Assembly: GCF_022846655.1 (NCBI RefSeq) | Contig: NZ_AP025667.1 | Location: 5,679,001-5,743,000, forward strand | Length of the DNA: 64,000 nucleotides | Direction: 5' to 3' | Source of the DNA: Streptomyces seoulensis | GTDB taxonomy: Bacteria > Actinomycetota > Actinomycetes > Streptomycetales > Streptomycetaceae | Shown: positions 17,650 to 26,089 of the stretch, piece by piece | Layout: each line of letters begins with the position of its first letter | How positions within the stretch are numbered: position 1 is the first letter of the stretch | Position numbers and translations under genes: made by a program | Notes under the pieces: model-generated | Told to the model about the DNA's origin: nothing | What the model saw: only the letters and a program-made list of their open reading frames with translations | Database searches by the model: none

Positions 17650-19212
17650 GTGCGGCGCAACCCCGCCCGCTCGCGGAGGCACGTACCCGCCCATACGCTC
17701 CCAAAGGTGACGTCCTCCCTGGTCCGGGGCCGCCCCCGGCACGCCACGGCGCACATACGGGTGCGGATCGCGCACGCGCTGGTGGGCGCGGTCGCCGGGA
17801 CGGGCTGGCTGGCGCTCCCGGTGCCGGCGGCCCAGGAACCGGCGACGGCGGCTCCGCCCCGGCACACCTCCCCCGCCGCTCCCGCCCCTCCCCGTGACGA
17901 CGAGTCTTCCGCCGTCGACCTGATCCTCCCGGTCGCCGTCCTCGGCGCGGCCGGCGTCCTGGTCGCGTACACCTACGTACGCCGCACCCGCCGCTCCCCC
18001 GGCACCGTCTCCCCGGCACCGGCCGCCCCCACCCCGGCCGAGTCCGACCGCCAGGCCCGCGCCGCCCTCGTCCAGGCGGACGACAGCGTCCGGGCGAGCG
18101 AGGAGGAGCTGCCCTTCGCGGCCGCGCTCACGGACGAGCGGACCCTCGCCCCGTTCCGCCGGGCGGTCCATGCCGCCCGCACGGAACTCTCCGCCGCCTT
18201 CGCCCTGTGGCACCGGTACGAGGAGGGCGAACCGCAGGACCCCGGCGACCGTCGGCAGGCCCTGGTGGGGATCATCGGGCGGTGCGCGGAGGCGGGGCGG
18301 GTGCTGGACGCGCGGGCCGGGGAGCTGGACCGGCTGCGCTGGACGGAGACGGGTCCGGCGCTGGGGGTGGCGGAGGGGGCGTTCCGCCGGCTGGCCGGAC
18401 GTACTGCGGGCGCGCGGGCCACGGCCTCGGAACTGCGCGAGCGGTACGGGCCCTCGGTCGGCGCGCGGGCTGCCGGGTGCGTCGAAGAGGCCATGGACCG
18501 GCTGGTGTTCGCCACCGCCCGGCTCAACGAGGCCCGCCGCGCGGCCGACCTGGGTGAGGACGGGCGCGCGGTACGTCAGCTCCGGGCCGCCGAGGGCTCC
18601 GTGGCGCAGGCCGGGATCCTGGTGGCCGGGGTGGACCGCACGGCCCGTCGGCTGCGTGAGGCGGCGGCGCTGGTACCGGCCGCGCTGACCGGGGCGGAGG
18701 CGGTGCTGGCGCGGGCGCGGGACGCGGGCACACCGGTGCCGTCCGGGGCCGACGACGCCCTGGCCGCCGTACGCGGGGAACTGACGGCGGGCCCGCACGA
18801 CCCGCTCGCCGCCCTGCGGCGGATCACCCGCGCCCTGGTGCGACTGCCGGACGCCCGGACCGGGGTGCTGGACACCGCCGCCGACCTGGTGGCGCGGGCC
18901 ACGGCCGGCGAGGCCGAGGACTTCGTCGCGGTGCACCGGGGCGCGGTCGGCGCGGAGGCCCGCTCCCTGCTCGCGGCGGCGGTACGGACCCTCGCCGCAC
19001 CGCACCCCGTCGAGGCGGCCGTCCTCGCGCGCCGCGCGCTGGAACTGGCCGAACGGGACGTCCGGGCGCACGGCGTGCCGGAGTCCGGCACCGAGGGGAC
19101 CGCCGGGGCGGTCCAGGGCGGCGTGCTGCTCGCCCGGGACCCGGACGGGGGCCCGCCGGTGGCCTTCGGCGGGCCGGAGACCCGCGGCCGTCTCCGGCCC
19201 GGAACGGACTGA
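17650..19212 (+). CDS. Secreted/membrane helical protein resembling the C-terminal half of TPM-domain proteins
   Basis: Up to 520 residues. The GTG at 17707 (V of VTSSLVRGR) is an alternative start. A signal or membrane segment lies near residues 40-60 (IAHALVGAVAGTGWLALPVP), then a low-complexity linker and a second hydrophobic stretch (LILPVAVLGAAGVLVAYTY). The rest is Ala/Arg/Glu-rich and helical. The block beginning ALVQADDSVRASEEELPFA looks like the helical C-terminal part of Streptomyces TPM-domain membrane proteins, but the TPM domain is missing. This likeness is from memory. It is divergent from the orphan lipoprotein gene. Function unknown. Confidence 0.75.
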   Translation: MRRNPARSRRHVPAHTLPKVTSSLVRGRPRHATAHIRVRIAHALVGAVAGTGWLALPVPAAQEPATAAPPRHTSPAAPAPPRDDESSAVDLILPVAVLGAAGVLVAYTYVRRTRRSPGTVSPAPAAPTPAESDRQARAALVQADDSVRASEEELPFAAALTDERTLAPFRRAVHAARTELSAAFALWHRYEEGEPQDPGDRRQALVGIIGRCAEAGRVLDARAGELDRLRWTETGPALGVAEGAFRRLAGRTAGARATASELRERYGPSVGARAAGCVEEAMDRLVFATARLNEARRAADLGEDGRAVRQLRAAEGSVAQAGILVAGVDRTARRLREAAALVPAALTGAEAVLARARDAGTPVPSGADDALAAVRGELTAGPHDPLAALRRITRALVRLPDARTGVLDTAADLVARATAGEAEDFVAVHRGAVGAEARSLLAAAVRTLAAPHPVEAAVLARRALELAERDVRAHGVPESGTEGTAGAVQGGVLLARDPDGGPPVAFGGPETRGRLRPGTD

Positions 19213-19245
19213 GCCATGCCTGCGCCGGCTCGGGCTCCGCAGGGG

Positions 19246-21828
19246 TCAGAACAGGCTGAGCAGGGCCTCCGCCGGGTCGGTCAGGGGGCTGTCGGCGCCG
19301 GGCAGCGGCAGCTCGAACCAGACCGTCTTGCCGCGCGGGGTACGCCGGGAGCCCCAGGCCGCGCTGAGCAGCCCGACCAGTTGCAGCCCGCGCCCGCCCT
19401 CGTCGGTGTCCCGTGCGCGCCGCCTGCGGGGCTGGACCAGACCGGCGTCCCAGACCTCGCAGACCAGGGTGCGGTCCAGCAGCAGCCGGAGCCTGATCTC
19501 GCCCTCGCCGTACCGCAGCGCGTTGGTCACCAGCTCGCTGACCAGGAGTTCCGTGGTGTCGACCAGGGGTTCCAGGTCCCAGCTCAGCAGTTGCGTGCGC
19601 GCGTACTCGCGGGCCCGGCCCACGCTGCGCGGCTCGCGCGGCAGGGTCCAGTCGCCGACCGACTCGGCGGGCAGTCCCTGGACGCGGGCCATGAGCAGGG
19701 CGATGTCGTCCTCGCCGTGCCGGGTGTCGAGGCTGTTCAGAACGTGATCACAGACGTCCTCCAGCGGCCGGGAGGGGTCGGTCAGCGCCTGCACGAACGC
19801 CTGGAGCCCTTCGTCCAGCGGATGGTCGCGGGACTCGACCAGGCCGTCGGTGTAGAGGGCGAGCAGGGCGCCCTCGGGCAGCTCCACCTCCACCTCCTCG
19901 AACGGCTCGCCGCCCACGCCCAGCGGCATCCCCGGCGGCACGTCGAGCATCAGCGCGGGCTCGCCGGGCTCCACCAGCACCGGCGGCAGATGCCCGGCGT
20001 TGGCGAAGGTGCAGCGCCGGGTGACGGAGTCGTACACCGCGTACACACAGGTGGCGAGGTAGACCTCGCTGAGGTCGGCGTCGCGTGGCTGGCGGGCCGC
20101 GCGGGTGGCCTGCTGCACCCCGCCGGGGGTGCCGAGGCCGCGTGCGATCTCGTCCAACGCGGAGAGCACCTCGGCCGGTTCGAGGTCGAGCAGGGCCAGG
20201 GTGCGGACCGCTGTGCGGAGTTCACCCATCGCCACGGCCGCGCGCAGGCCGCGTCCCATCACGTCGCCGACCACCAAGGCGGTTCGGTGGCCCGGCAGTT
20301 CGATGACGTCGAACCAGTCACCGCCGACCTCGGTGGCCGCGTTGCCGGGCAGGTAGCGGCAGGCGATGTCCAGGCCGGACGCCTCGGGGTCGCCGGGCGG
20401 CAGCAGGGACCGCTGCAGTATCAACGCGCGTTCGTGCTCGCGCCGGTAGAGCCGGGCGTTGTCGATGCAGACGGCGGCCCGCGCGGCCAGCTCCACCGCG
20501 AGGTCGCGGTCGCGGTCCCCGAAAGGCTCGCTGCCCTTGGTGCGGGCGAACTGCACGATGCCCACCACCGTGTCGTGCGCGACCATCGGCACGGCCAGCG
20601 TGGACTGCACCAGCCCGCCCTCCTCGGCGGGCACCCGCTGCGGCCGGGCGGTGCGCAGGGCGTCCGCACAGGGCGAGTTGAAGGGGAAGCGGTGCACCGC
20701 GCCCAGCTCCACCCGCTCCCCGGAGCCGCCCAGGGGCGCGTCGGAGACGGCGCTCGCGAAGGCGACCCGGCGCAGTTCCGCGCTGCCGTCGGCCAGCTTG
20801 GGCGGGGCCTCGTCGCCGGTCAGCAGGGCCTGGTAGAGGTCGACGGTGGCCAGGTCGCAGAAGCCGGGGACGACCACGTCGAGGAGTTCGCGGGCGGTCG
20901 TCTCCAGGTCGAGGGAGTTCCCTATGCGGGCGCCGGCCTCGTTGAGCAGGGCGAGGTTGCGCCGCGCCGAGGCGGCCTCGCGGGCGGCCTCCCGGCGGGC
21001 GGTGATGTCGGTGCCGAGCCAGGCCACGCCGATGGGACGCCCGCTGCCGCTGTGCACGCGGTAGAGGTTGATGGACCAGTGCCTGCGCTCGTCGGAGTCC
21101 GGTACGAAGCCGGTGACATGCATGTCCGTGATGGAGTCGCCGGTCTCCAGCACCCGGCGCATGGTGGCCGAGACCCGGTCGGCCTCGGCGCGCGGCAGAT
21201 AGTCGTGCACGCCCTTGCCCCGGTGGTCGTCCGGGGTGCCGCCGAAGATCGAGGCGAACCGCATGTTGGCCCGCCGCACCCGCAGATCGTTGTCGATCAG
21301 CAGGAACCCGAACGGAGATTGGCCGAATATCGCCTGCGAGGCGGCGAGGTCGGTCTCGATGCTGCGCAGGGTCCGCACGTCCACGACGATGCAGACGGCG
21401 GCCTTGTCGCCCTCGGCGGTACGGGTCGGCATGACGTAGACCTCGGCCATGCCCTCCTCGCCCCGCGAGCCGTCCCGTCCGTCCGGCATCCGGAAGGGGA
21501 CCACACCGGTCCACTCCCGCCCGTCCAGGATCTCCGCCATCTTGCGCTGGCCACGGCTGCGCAGGTCGGGGTCGACGAACGCCTCGATCGGGTCGAGCCC
21601 CACGGCCCGGTCGGCGGAGACGCCGAAGAGCTGTTCGGCGCGCAGGCTCCACTGCTCGATCAGCCCGCCGGGGCTGAGGGAGAAGGACGCGACCTTTATG
21701 TAGTCGTACATCGAGCCGGGCGGACTGCTCTGCCACATGTCAGCGGGGGCCGCCTCCTCGGCGGCCCGGCCCCTCGCGCCGCCCGACGGGTCCTCGGACT
21801 CCGTGGCCTTCGCTGGTATCTCGCTCAC
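19246..21828 (-). CDS. PAS-PAS-GAF-PP2C (SpoIIE)-HATPase signalling protein
   Basis: Multidomain regulator of 860 residues from the GTG at 21828, chosen because GGAGGGG sits about nine bases upstream. Two PAS-like sensors (about 35-150 and 155-275) are followed by a GAF domain (about 300-440). A SpoIIE-type PP2C phosphatase follows, with metal-binding motifs GGDWFDVIELPG and VVGDVMGRG. The C-terminal histidine-kinase-like ATPase has LVSELVTNALRYGEG and GGRGLQLV. Such proteins control anti-anti-sigma factors by phosphorylation and dephosphorylation. The partner is unknown. The nearby RsbW-like gene at 22179-22607 supports a sigma-regulatory context. Confidence 0.92.
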   Translation of the reverse strand: MSEIPAKATESEDPSGGARGRAAEEAAPADMWQSSPPGSMYDYIKVASFSLSPGGLIEQWSLRAEQLFGVSADRAVGLDPIEAFVDPDLRSRGQRKMAEILDGREWTGVVPFRMPDGRDGSRGEEGMAEVYVMPTRTAEGDKAAVCIVVDVRTLRSIETDLAASQAIFGQSPFGFLLIDNDLRVRRANMRFASIFGGTPDDHRGKGVHDYLPRAEADRVSATMRRVLETGDSITDMHVTGFVPDSDERRHWSINLYRVHSGSGRPIGVAWLGTDITARREAAREAASARRNLALLNEAGARIGNSLDLETTARELLDVVVPGFCDLATVDLYQALLTGDEAPPKLADGSAELRRVAFASAVSDAPLGGSGERVELGAVHRFPFNSPCADALRTARPQRVPAEEGGLVQSTLAVPMVAHDTVVGIVQFARTKGSEPFGDRDRDLAVELAARAAVCIDNARLYRREHERALILQRSLLPPGDPEASGLDIACRYLPGNAATEVGGDWFDVIELPGHRTALVVGDVMGRGLRAAVAMGELRTAVRTLALLDLEPAEVLSALDEIARGLGTPGGVQQATRAARQPRDADLSEVYLATCVYAVYDSVTRRCTFANAGHLPPVLVEPGEPALMLDVPPGMPLGVGGEPFEEVEVELPEGALLALYTDGLVESRDHPLDEGLQAFVQALTDPSRPLEDVCDHVLNSLDTRHGEDDIALLMARVQGLPAESVGDWTLPREPRSVGRAREYARTQLLSWDLEPLVDTTELLVSELVTNALRYGEGEIRLRLLLDRTLVCEVWDAGLVQPRRRRARDTDEGGRGLQLVGLLSAAWGSRRTPRGKTVWFELPLPGADSPLTDPAEALLSLF

Positions 21829-22178
21829 GCGAACCGTCCCCTCCAGCTCACCGCGTCCGGCACCGGTCACCGGGGGCGGCTGCCCGCAGTATCCAGCACT
21901 ACGGCGCCGCACAACACGGTGTTCACGATCACAGCTCGGTACGGGTGCCTTCCGGACCGGGCCGCGACAACACTTCCAGTCTTCTAACCAGGGAACACGA
22001 CCTCGAACCACGCGCCCGGCAACGCGCTTGCGCACCGGGGCACGAGCCGACCCACGCGGGGGCGCGCGCAACCCCTCCGTACCCCCGGCTCACCCCGCCG
22101 TGCACCTGATGCACCCGCCCGCGCTCCGGGTCACAGGGGGGCCGTACGCATCATTGCCGGACCGTCACTCCGGGACCG
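21829..22178. other. Intergenic region upstream of PAS/PP2C gene
   Basis: Around 350 bases between the start of the PAS/PP2C gene and the stop of the RsbW-like gene. No convincing ORF, RNA or repeat was seen. It presumably holds the promoter of the downstream minus-strand gene. Confidence 0.3.
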
Positions 22179-22607
22179 TCACTCCGGGACCGCCAGCTCG
22201 AACCAGACGATCTTGCCGCTGCCGCCGGGCCGGGTACCCCAGCGGTGGGAGGAGCCGGCGACGAGCTGAAGCCCGCGCCCGCTCTCGTCCTCGGGACGCG
22301 CGACCCGCTCGCGCGGCAGGTCGGGCAACTGGTCGGAGACCTCCACCAGCAGCGTGCCGTCGAGGCCGTCGGGGCGCACCAGGCGCAGGCCGATGGGGCC
22401 GTCCGCGTGCCGCAGGGAGTTGGTCACCAGCTCGCTGACCAGCAACGCCGTCAGATCGGCGAGGGATTCGAGGTGCCAGCCGCCCAACTGTCCCCGGACG
22501 GCGACACGAGCCGCGCGCACCGCACCGGGTTCCGAAGGGAACGTCCACTCGGCGCAGTCGCCCTCGGTGTCGAACACGCCGATCACTTCCCAGGCCAGCA
22601 AGCCCAC
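22179..22607 (-). CDS. RsbW-like anti-sigma factor / ATP-binding regulatory protein
   Basis: Single-domain GHKL ATPase of 142 residues from a GTG start. The N box is LLVSELVTNSLRHADGP and the G box ESGRGLQLV, ending KIVWFELAVPE. Stand-alone proteins of this type act as anti-sigma or anti-anti-sigma kinases in Streptomyces. A GGGTAT hexamer on the minus strand (22644-22639), 32 bases before the start, resembles the -10 of SigB-family promoters, but no matching -35 was found. It lies upstream of, and in the same direction as, the large PP2C protein gene. Confidence 0.85.
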   Translation of the reverse strand: MGLLAWEVIGVFDTEGDCAEWTFPSEPGAVRAARVAVRGQLGGWHLESLADLTALLVSELVTNSLRHADGPIGLRLVRPDGLDGTLLVEVSDQLPDLPRERVARPEDESGRGLQLVAGSSHRWGTRPGGSGKIVWFELAVPE

Positions 22608-22821
22608 CCATGTCCGAATTCATGGGGTTAATGGGCACATACCCGGTATCCCATGGGCAGTACCGCGTGGGCCGGGGCACTGTGGCACGAACGGCGTACT
22701 TGTTCCCGGGTCCGGGCCGCAGTCGTCCCGGGGGCCGGACGGGGGCCGGGTGAGGGGCGCGGCGGACCGTACCGGCACGCCGGCCCGCGCCCTGCGCCGG
22801 TCGACGCATCCCGTACGCCGG

Positions 22822-23232
22822 TCAGCGCGCCCGGGCGCCGAGGCGTGCGGCGATCTCCCGGACGGCCGGCACGTCCTGGTCGAGCCAGGGGACCTCCCAG
22901 AGGCGGTCGGGGGTGAGCCAGCGCAGCTCGTCGTGGTCCTGGAGGGCCTCGGGGCCCGGGGAACCCGGACGGAGCCGGGCCGTCCACACCCACAGCACGT
23001 AAGGGGGCCTCAGGGGCCATTCCCCCGGCACGCGTTCGACCGCCTCGGCGTCCACGCCGAGTTCCTCGCGCAGCTCGCGCACGAGTGCGTCGTCGGGCCG
23101 CTCGCCGGGCTCGACCTTACCGCCGGGCAGCTCCCAGCGCCCGGCCAGCTCCGGCGGCGCACTGCGCCGCGCGGCGAGCAGTCGGTCCCCGTCGAGCAGC
23201 GCGGCTCCCACCACCACGATCCGTTCGGTCAT
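22822..23232 (-). CDS. NUDIX hydrolase (MutT-like)
   Basis: Nucleoside diphosphate-X hydrolase of 136 residues. The Nudix box GGKVEPGERPDDALVRELRE continues into ELGV (near residues 37-59), matching GX5EX7REUXEEXGU with all catalytic acids. The short single-domain form and the preceding LAARRSAPPELAGRWELPGG suit an 8-oxo-dGTP-type sanitising enzyme, though substrate cannot be fixed from sequence. Confidence 0.9.
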   Translation of the reverse strand: MTERIVVVGAALLDGDRLLAARRSAPPELAGRWELPGGKVEPGERPDDALVRELREELGVDAEAVERVPGEWPLRPPYVLWVWTARLRPGSPGPEALQDHDELRWLTPDRLWEVPWLDQDVPAVREIAARLGARAR

Positions 23233-23262
23233 GGTCCGGAGCCTACGGGAGCGCGCCCGTGG

Positions 23263-23454
23263 TCAGTTGCGCGTGCTCTCGCCGTGCTGTCCGACGCGCT
23301 CGACGCTGTAGAGCTGCCTGTGCCCGTGCCCGTCGAGACTGTCGGCCATCTTCTGGGCCTCGGCCCGCGTCGCGTACCGGCCGACCCGGTAGCGATTGCC
23401 GTTGTCGTCCTGACGTATGACGAGCCAGGGCAGAACGACCGCACCCTCGTTCAT
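23263..23454 (-). CDS. Small SPOR-like protein
   Basis: Short protein of 63 residues starting MNEGAVVLPWLVI, with GGTGGGGGCG before the ATG. The GRYATRAEAQKMADSLDG segment matches the sporulation-related repeat pattern (SPOR, peptidoglycan-binding in larger proteins), but there is no signal peptide or membrane segment. Near-identical small proteins are, as I recall, widespread in Streptomyces. The frame continues upstream, but only this part has family-like composition. Confidence 0.8.
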   Translation of the reverse strand: MNEGAVVLPWLVIRQDDNGNRYRVGRYATRAEAQKMADSLDGHGHRQLYSVERVGQHGESTRN

Positions 23455-23769
23455 CGCCCCCACCGTTTCCCTTCCCGTGCCACTTCGCACCGGCCCCACC
23501 CGCTTCCCGCTCCGGGGTTCCAAGGTGTCCCGCCCGAGGAAACCGCAATACGCATATGCCCGAGCGTACGCCCAACCTTCACACAGCGAATACGGCTTTT
23601 CACGAAGAGGTACGCAACCGGCCAGAACGCAGGGGGGCGCACGGAATCGGACGCGCCGCGTCGGGCGAGGGTAAGGGAAAAGACGTGCGATCCGGGCCGA
23701 CCCGCGGCCACCAGGGAGAACGGCCGGATCACGGCGGGTCGCCGAAAGCTCGGCGCGCGTTCGCACGCC
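23455..23769. other. Intergenic region between SPOR-like and gntR genes
   Basis: Roughly 315 bases without a supported gene. The stretch 23530-23650 is less GC-rich than the surroundings and could hold the promoter of the minus-strand SPOR-like gene. No operator or RNA was recognised. Confidence 0.3.
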
Positions 23770-23796
23770 GGGGCGCGCTCCAGGGGAGCGCGTCCC
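23770..23796 (-). terminator. Hairpin terminator of gntR gene
   Basis: A 10-bp stem with one wobble pair (23770-23779 with 23787-23796) and a seven-base loop lies 26 bases past the minus-strand gntR stop. Confidence 0.6.
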
Positions 23797-23821
23797 GTGT
23801 GCGCTACCTCACCAAGGGGCG

Positions 23822-24574
23822 CTAACGCACGGAGAGGTGATAGGCGACCTGATAGCGGTCGGCGGGGATCACCACGTCCGCGGTCTCCACCGGGCGGCCC
23901 GAGGCGTAGTACGTGCGCTGGATGACCAGGACCACATGGCCGGGGACACCGCCGAGGAGGATCAGCTCCTCGGCGAGGCCGGGGCGGGCGCCGACCTCCT
24001 CGGTGACGTTGTCCACGATGACGTCGATGGCGCGCATCCGCTCGACGACGCCCATCCCGCCGAGCGGGCCCTCCTCCGGCAGCATGACCGGGGTGCGCCC
24101 GGTCACGGCCAGCGGCTCCCAGGAGGTGGAGAGCATCATCGGCTCCCCGGCCTCCCGGAACAGGTACTTGGTGCGCATCACGCGCTCCCCCGGCTTGATG
24201 CCGAGCCGCTCGGCCACCCCCGTCCCGGCCTCAGCCCGCTCGCTGCTGGACTCCCAGGTGCCACGCGCGTTCGCGTCGGCCTGCTCCTGCCGGAAGGGGG
24301 TGGCACCGCCCGAGGGGCGGTACCCCGAGCGCGCCACGCTGCGGGGCACCGGCCGCTCGCGGACGTACGTCCCCGAGCCGGACCGCCCCTCGACCAGCCC
24401 CTCGGCCATCAGCACCTTGCGGGCCTCCAGCGCGACCGTGTCCGAGACGCCGTACTCCTCGCGGATGCGGGCCTGCGACGGGAGGCGCGTATGGGGCGGC
24501 AGTGAACCGTCGACGATCTTCTGGCGGAGATCACCCGCCACACGCAGGTACGCCGGCTGTTCACCGAATGTCAC
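23822..24574 (-). CDS. GntR-family transcriptional regulator (UTRA type)
   Basis: DNA-binding regulator of 250 residues. The N-terminal winged helix-turn-helix includes LPSQARIREEYGVSDTVAL and the wing VEGRSGSGTYV (residues 30-70). The C-terminal UTRA-like ligand-binding domain has GIKPGERVMRTKYLF and VTEEVGARPGLAEEL. Just upstream, 24590-24601 reads AGGTTGTACAGA with a TGTACA core, a possible autoregulatory operator. The effector and targets are unknown. Confidence 0.9.
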   Translation of the reverse strand: MTFGEQPAYLRVAGDLRQKIVDGSLPPHTRLPSQARIREEYGVSDTVALEARKVLMAEGLVEGRSGSGTYVRERPVPRSVARSGYRPSGGATPFRQEQADANARGTWESSSERAEAGTGVAERLGIKPGERVMRTKYLFREAGEPMMLSTSWEPLAVTGRTPVMLPEEGPLGGMGVVERMRAIDVIVDNVTEEVGARPGLAEELILLGGVPGHVVLVIQRTYYASGRPVETADVVIPADRYQVAYHLSVR

Positions 24575-24733
24575 GGGCCGCTCCCATCAGGTTGTACAGA
24601 CAGCGACAGCGTGGCAACCGTGGGTTGTGCCACGCAAGCGAAGGCCAGAGAATCACCCGATGTGATGACGAGGGTCCGCGCACACCTGCGTCCAGCGACT
24701 TTCTCCGCCCATCACTCCCCCGCCCCGCCGTGA

Positions 24734-25915
24734 TCACACCTGGGCGCCACCGTCCGCCGGGTCGTCACCGACGTCCTCGCCGCCCGGGTCCGGCGGTGTG
24801 GTCGCCAGCTTCAGCGCCTCGCGGACGGCGAGGGTGGTGCGAGGCTCGATCAGGGTGGCACCGGCGTCGTAGGGCACGTAGAAGGCGTCGGCGTCCTCGG
24901 CGCGGGCGGCCTCGGCCCACAGGGCGCGGGCCTTGTCCAGGCGCTCGGTGAGGCCGGCCATGGGCTCGGCGGCGGTGGCGGGCCAGGGGCGGGCGCGCAG
25001 GGTCCGCGAGCACTCGCCCAGGGCGGTGGAGACCCGGCGGGCCCACGCCTTGTGTCCCGGCAGGTCGTCCTCGGCGTAGGCGGCCTCGGGCGCGGTGTCC
25101 ATGGCCGCGTCCAGCACGCGAACGGCCTTCAGATAGGCGACCTGGTCGGCGTCGAGGACCGACTCGTCCGCGCGGAGCGAGCCGGTGAGGGTGCCGCCCT
25201 CGGTGACGCTGCCGAGGACGCAGGTGACCGTGCGGTCGCCGAACACCCACGTCTCCTTCGAGGGCGCCAGATAGTAGACGTCGACGTCGTGGGGCACCGC
25301 CCAGGAGTCCATCGCGTACGTGTCCCGCAGGCCGGTGCAGCGCTCGGCGGCCTCGACCACGGCGGCTTCACCGGGGTAGGGGCCGCCCTCGATCCCGAAG
25401 GTGGCGAAGACCTCGCCCTCGTGCTCGCCCGCGCAGGCCACCGGGACGATGCCGTCGACGACGCCCTCCAGGTCGCCGGCGGCGTCGAAGCAGTCGCCCT
25501 TGGCCAGTGAGACGCTCGCGCCCTCGCGCATGCCGTCCTTGACGTCCTGCCAGGTCCGGGTCGCGGCGCCCGTGGTGAGCAGCAGTACGGCGAGCCCTAG
25601 GCCGGCCCCGGAGAGCGCGCTGCCGACGACGGCCGCGGCCCGGCCGCGCTGGCCGCGCACGTGGATCTGGCGGAGCGCGATCAGGCCGAGGAGGAGACCG
25701 ACGCCGGGCAGGCAGCAGAGGATGCCGGTGACGAGGGAGGCGATGGCGAAGGGGTTCGTGGGGGCGAGGGTGCCGTAGGGGGCGTAGGGGGCCTGAGGGA
25801 CGTAGGGGGCCTGGGGGGCGCAGGGGGCGGGGCTCACCGCCTCGGCGCCGTCGGGCGCTCTGTACGGGTTCCGGCCTTCGGGCTCGCGGGGTTCAGGGGC
25901 AGGGGATATGGACAC
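24734..25915 (-). CDS. DUF4190-like membrane protein with septum-formation-type domain
   Basis: Membrane-anchored protein of 393 residues from the GTG at 25915 (VSISPAPEP). The ribosome-binding site is weak, so the start is moderately certain. A Pro/Ala/Tyr-rich N terminus with repeated PQAPY-like units precedes two membrane segments (FAIASLVTGILCCLPGVGLL and AAAVVGSALSGAGLGLAVLL). The extracytoplasmic part contains KGDCFDA, VPVACAGEHEGEVFATF and PGEAAVVEAAERC, which match the septum-formation family pattern. A second similar unit ends the protein. Its role is unknown. Related mycobacterial proteins affect septation. Confidence 0.78.
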   Translation of the reverse strand: MSISPAPEPREPEGRNPYRAPDGAEAVSPAPCAPQAPYVPQAPYAPYGTLAPTNPFAIASLVTGILCCLPGVGLLLGLIALRQIHVRGQRGRAAAVVGSALSGAGLGLAVLLLTTGAATRTWQDVKDGMREGASVSLAKGDCFDAAGDLEGVVDGIVPVACAGEHEGEVFATFGIEGGPYPGEAAVVEAAERCTGLRDTYAMDSWAVPHDVDVYYLAPSKETWVFGDRTVTCVLGSVTEGGTLTGSLRADESVLDADQVAYLKAVRVLDAAMDTAPEAAYAEDDLPGHKAWARRVSTALGECSRTLRARPWPATAAEPMAGLTERLDKARALWAEAARAEDADAFYVPYDAGATLIEPRTTLAVREALKLATTPPDPGGEDVGDDPADGGAQV

Positions 25916-26089
25916 CGGTACCGTTTCTGGGACGAGTTGCGGCAGCGGGGGCGAGCGAGGACTCTCGGTCGGGCTACCGTACGAATGCGCGCATGGTAAG
26001 CGGGTCCGGACAAGACCGGAAAACGACCTGGGCCCCGAACGGGCGCCGCGCGGAACGGACATGGGGGCGGACGGAGCGTGGGGGACGGA

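Noticed and set aside
25780..25850. PQAPY-like repeat tract
   Set aside because: Part of the Pro-rich cytoplasmic N terminus of the membrane protein at 24734-25915, a common feature of such proteins, not a DNA repeat of interest.
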